Origin: Shimia sp041624275
Lineage (GTDB): Bacteria > Pseudomonadota > Alphaproteobacteria > Rhodobacterales > Rhodobacteraceae
Length of the DNA: 6,858 nt
NCBI RefSeq assembly: GCF_041624275.1
Contig: NZ_JBFJVE010000167.1
Location: 1-6,858 of the forward strand
Direction of reading: 5' to 3'
The notes under the pieces were generated by a model. That model saw only the letters and a program-made list of their open reading frames with translations. It was not told where the DNA came from and made no database searches. Below are positions 5,050-6,858 of this stretch, piece by piece. The position numbers and the translations under genes are program-made. Numbering within the stretch: the stretch's first letter is position 1; every line of letters starts with the position of its first letter.

Positions 5050-5448
5050 ATGACCATAGCCGCGTACAAGCGCACTATCTCCGAGACGGAATCGCCTCGG
5101 CAGATAGAGAGACGCATCCTGGCGCAGGTGACCGCTGAACTCGAGCGGGACTACCTGAAATTCGATCAGGCCGAGAGCAAGATCGAGAAACTCGAACTCC
5201 TGGCCGACGGGCTGCGGCATTCGTTGTGGAAGAACCAGCAGGTCTGGATGGCCTTCAAGGCGGATCTTGCCGAACAGGGCAACGCCTTTGATCCACAATT
5301 GAAAGCGGCCCTGCTTTCCCTCGCCCTCTGGGTCGAGAGGCACACCCAGCACGTGATGGCCGGCTCCCTCGGCATCAAACCCCTGATCGACATCAACAGA
5401 AGCATCTTTCAGGGTCTCGAGGGCCGGGCATTCCAGACGGTTGAATAG
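5050..5448 (+). CDS. flaF: Flagellar biosynthesis regulator FlaF
   Basis: FlaF is a small cytoplasmic protein needed for flagellin synthesis and export in alphaproteobacteria. In Caulobacter it acts together with, and opposite to, FlbT, and has been linked to flagellin chaperoning. The 132-aa product matches the family along its whole length: N-terminal AAYKRTISETESPRQIERR (4-22), a helical middle with LWKNQQVWMAFKADLAE (59-75), then LSLALWVERHTQHV (89-102) and LIDINRSIFQGLEG (112-125). GGAAG seven bases before the ATG is a good ribosome site. It is the first gene of a tight operon with flbT (2-bp gap) and the DUF1217 gene, under the CtrA box. In many relatives a flagellin gene directly precedes flaF; here the 166-aa unknown gene and a long leader do instead. 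Confidence 0.93.
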   Translation: MTIAAYKRTISETESPRQIERRILAQVTAELERDYLKFDQAESKIEKLELLADGLRHSLWKNQQVWMAFKADLAEQGNAFDPQLKAALLSLALWVERHTQHVMAGSLGIKPLIDINRSIFQGLEGRAFQTVE

Positions 5449-5450
5449 CC

Positions 5451-5870
5451 ATGGGCCTGAGATTGACCCTCAAGCCGAACGAGCGGATCGTGGTCAACGG
5501 CTGCGTCATCCGCAACAGTGACCGGCGGCAGCTGCTGATCATCGAGAACCACGCCGACGTGGTGCGCGAATCCGACCTTCTCGACGACAAGGAGGCGCGC
5601 ACCCCGGTGAAGGAGGTCTATTTCTTCATCCAGTCGGCGCTGCTTGATGCCCGCATCCGCGACAAGATGGTGCCGATCGTGCAGAAGAAGCTGGGGCAGC
5701 TTGCCCCGGTGTTCCACGACGAGATCACCAGCCATATCTTCGAGGCCGCCAACCATGTCTCCTGCGGCAACTTCTACAAGGCGATGCGCGCCCTGCGCGC
5801 CGTCGTCGAATACGAGGCCACGCTCTACAAGATGATGGACGACAAGATGTCGGGCCAGGCGGCGGAATAG
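5451..5870 (+). CDS. flbT: Flagellin mRNA regulator FlbT
   Basis: FlbT is a small cytoplasmic post-transcriptional regulator. In Caulobacter it binds the flagellin mRNA leader and promotes its decay until the hook is complete, while in Brucella it has been reported as an activator. The 139-aa product is full length, with the family N-terminus MGLRLTLKPNERIVVNG (1-17), IRNSDRRQLLIIEN (20-33), the TPVKEVYFFIQSALLD segment (51-66) and a helical C-terminal half with FYKAMRALRAVVEYE (108-122). The ATG follows the flaF stop after two bases and has no strong ribosome site of its own, which suggests translational coupling to flaF. Which direction its control takes in this organism cannot be read from the sequence. 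Confidence 0.95.
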   Translation: MGLRLTLKPNERIVVNGCVIRNSDRRQLLIIENHADVVRESDLLDDKEARTPVKEVYFFIQSALLDARIRDKMVPIVQKKLGQLAPVFHDEITSHIFEAANHVSCGNFYKAMRALRAVVEYEATLYKMMDDKMSGQAAE

Positions 5871-5878
5871 GGGGCGGC

Positions 5879-6703
5879 ATGGTTCTCAGCATCACCGGTC
5901 TGAGCAGCAATCTGGCGCTGAACCTGATTGACGCCACCAAGGACCGTCAGCTTGAAACCATGCAGAAAGAGCCGGTGCACGCGCGCGCCGAAAGCGTGTT
6001 CCGCGAGCGGATCGGCGCCATCACCACGCCCGAGGAACTGGTGCAGGACTTCGAGGTCTACAGCTTCGTGATGCGCGCCTTCGATCTCGAGGATCAGATC
6101 TTCGGCAAGGGCATGATGCGCAAGATCCTCGAAAGCGATCCCGACGATGACACCTCGCTGGTCAACCGGCTGACCGATTCCCGGTTCACCGAGCTGCACG
6201 AGGCCATGGGTTTCACCACCGGCGCCGGACCGCAGGTGCCCGATTTCACCGATGAAGCCTGGGTTCAGGACATTGTCGACCGCTATTACCAGACCGCCTT
6301 CATCAATGCCAACGACGCCGAGAACGAGACCGTCGGCACGGTGCTGCATTTCCGCGACACGGTGGCCGAAATCTCGACCTGGTACGACGTGCTGAAAGAC
6401 ACCGACCTGACCCAGTTCTTTCAGGTGGCGCTGGGTCTGCCGTCCGAGATGTCGGGCCTTGACGTCGACAAGCAGTTCGAGATTCTGGCCGAGAAATTCG
6501 ACATCGCCAAACTGTCGGATCCGGCCGAGCTGAAAAAGCTGGAATCACGCTATGTGGCGATTTCCGATGCGCTGAACCAGACCGCCTCGGTCAACAATGC
6601 CGCGCTTTCGATTCTGCAGAACGCCGCCACCAGCGGCCAGTTCGTGCCGGTGACGATCGACATTTCGGCGATCAGCTATTCCTCGGCCTCGCTTTACCGC
6701 TGA
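5879..6703 (+). CDS. DUF1217 family flagellar protein
   Basis: The 274-aa product resembles the DUF1217 proteins found in flagellar clusters of Rhodobacterales and rhizobia; their exact role is not established. Residues ~36-112 carry the clearest family segment: FRERIGAITTPEELVQDF (41-58), then VMRAFDLEDQIFGKGMMRKIL (64-84) and VNRLTDSRFTELHEAMGF (95-112). A similar pattern recurs at ~150-210, where TWYDVLKDTDLTQFFQVALGLP (167-188) resembles an internal duplication. There is no cleavable signal peptide. A Ser/Thr-rich C-terminus (~250-274) and the many Asn, Gln and Asp residues recall axial or secreted flagellar proteins, so it may be exported through the flagellar apparatus, but that is inference. 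AGGGGG shortly before the ATG is a strong ribosome site, eight bases after flbT. An insertion sequence lies directly behind it. Confidence 0.88.
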   Translation: MVLSITGLSSNLALNLIDATKDRQLETMQKEPVHARAESVFRERIGAITTPEELVQDFEVYSFVMRAFDLEDQIFGKGMMRKILESDPDDDTSLVNRLTDSRFTELHEAMGFTTGAGPQVPDFTDEAWVQDIVDRYYQTAFINANDAENETVGTVLHFRDTVAEISTWYDVLKDTDLTQFFQVALGLPSEMSGLDVDKQFEILAEKFDIAKLSDPAELKKLESRYVAISDALNQTASVNNAALSILQNAATSGQFVPVTIDISAISYSSASLYR

Positions 6704-6718
6704 ACCGGCGCGCCGGCG

Positions 6719-6858
6719 CTAGGGCGTGGACTCAATTGCGCGTAGCCAGATCCTTGCGGATGCGAGTGCGACGGCAGCCATGAAGTTGGCGGCGTGTTTC
6801 TCGAACCGGGTGGCGATACGGCGGAACTGTTTGAGATTGCAGAAGAATCGTTCAACGA
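6719..6858 (-). mobile_element. IS5-family insertion sequence, C-terminal end of the transposase (runs off the right edge)
   Basis: Read on the - strand, the last 140 bases encode 45 residues, from VERFF to IESTP and a TAG stop at 6719-6721. VERFFCNLKQFRRIATRFEK is the IS5-type DDE signature: the catalytic Glu followed by six residues and the conserved Lys (E-x6-K). The end WLRAIESTP is typical of IS5-family (IS427-like) elements, in which the stop codon lies in or next to the terminal inverted repeat; the likely IS tip is CTAGGGCGTGGACTCAATT near 6719. CTAG here may be part of a target duplication. The rest of the element, including its other end, is beyond the window, so whether it is intact is unknown. 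Confidence 0.88.

Overview
The window is GC-rich DNA from an alphaproteobacterium, most likely of the Rhodobacterales (Paracoccus/Rhodobacter-like). The evidence is the combination of a MotB of the alphaproteobacterial type, a MucR/Ros zinc-finger regulator, the flaF-flbT pair, a DUF1217 flagellar protein, and a perfect CtrA box (TTAA-N7-TTAA) in front of flaF. The genus is inference. The window is part of a flagellar locus and its regulators.

Left part, 1-2680. The C-terminal end of an Ala/Pro-rich protein with one membrane helix runs in from the left edge on the + strand and ends at a strong hairpin terminator (307-344). Facing it on the - strand are, in transcription order, a small unknown gene (2680-2399), mucR (2206-1697) and motB (1550-360).

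Middle, 2681-4188. A divergent AT-rich intergenic region (2681-3013) carries two degenerate CtrA-like boxes and a 41-bp element with two TGACGCCA copies exactly 21 bp apart. It precedes an orphan OmpR-type response regulator on the + strand. The receiver of this regulator appears to have lost the phospho-acceptor Asp and the conserved Lys. A 425-bp gap follows, holding three tandem G6-containing decamers, an AT-rich patch with 12-bp direct repeats, and a perfect hairpin without a T-tract.

Right part, 4189-6858. An unrecognised 166-aa soluble protein is followed by a 360-bp leader with the perfect CtrA box. Then comes the compact operon flaF-flbT-DUF1217 (gaps of 2 and 8 bp). An IS5-family transposase end begins 15 bp after the DUF1217 stop, on the opposite strand.

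How it may fit together (inference): CtrA would switch on flaF-flbT-DUF1217 and perhaps the small 93-aa gene. FlaF and FlbT would tune flagellin synthesis and export, with the flagellin gene itself outside the window. MotB would supply the stator, and MucR and the phosphorylation-independent regulator would add transcriptional control. No CRISPR, tRNA, rRNA or defence system is visible. The least explained parts are the degenerate regulator with its repeat-bearing flanks and the two unknown genes.
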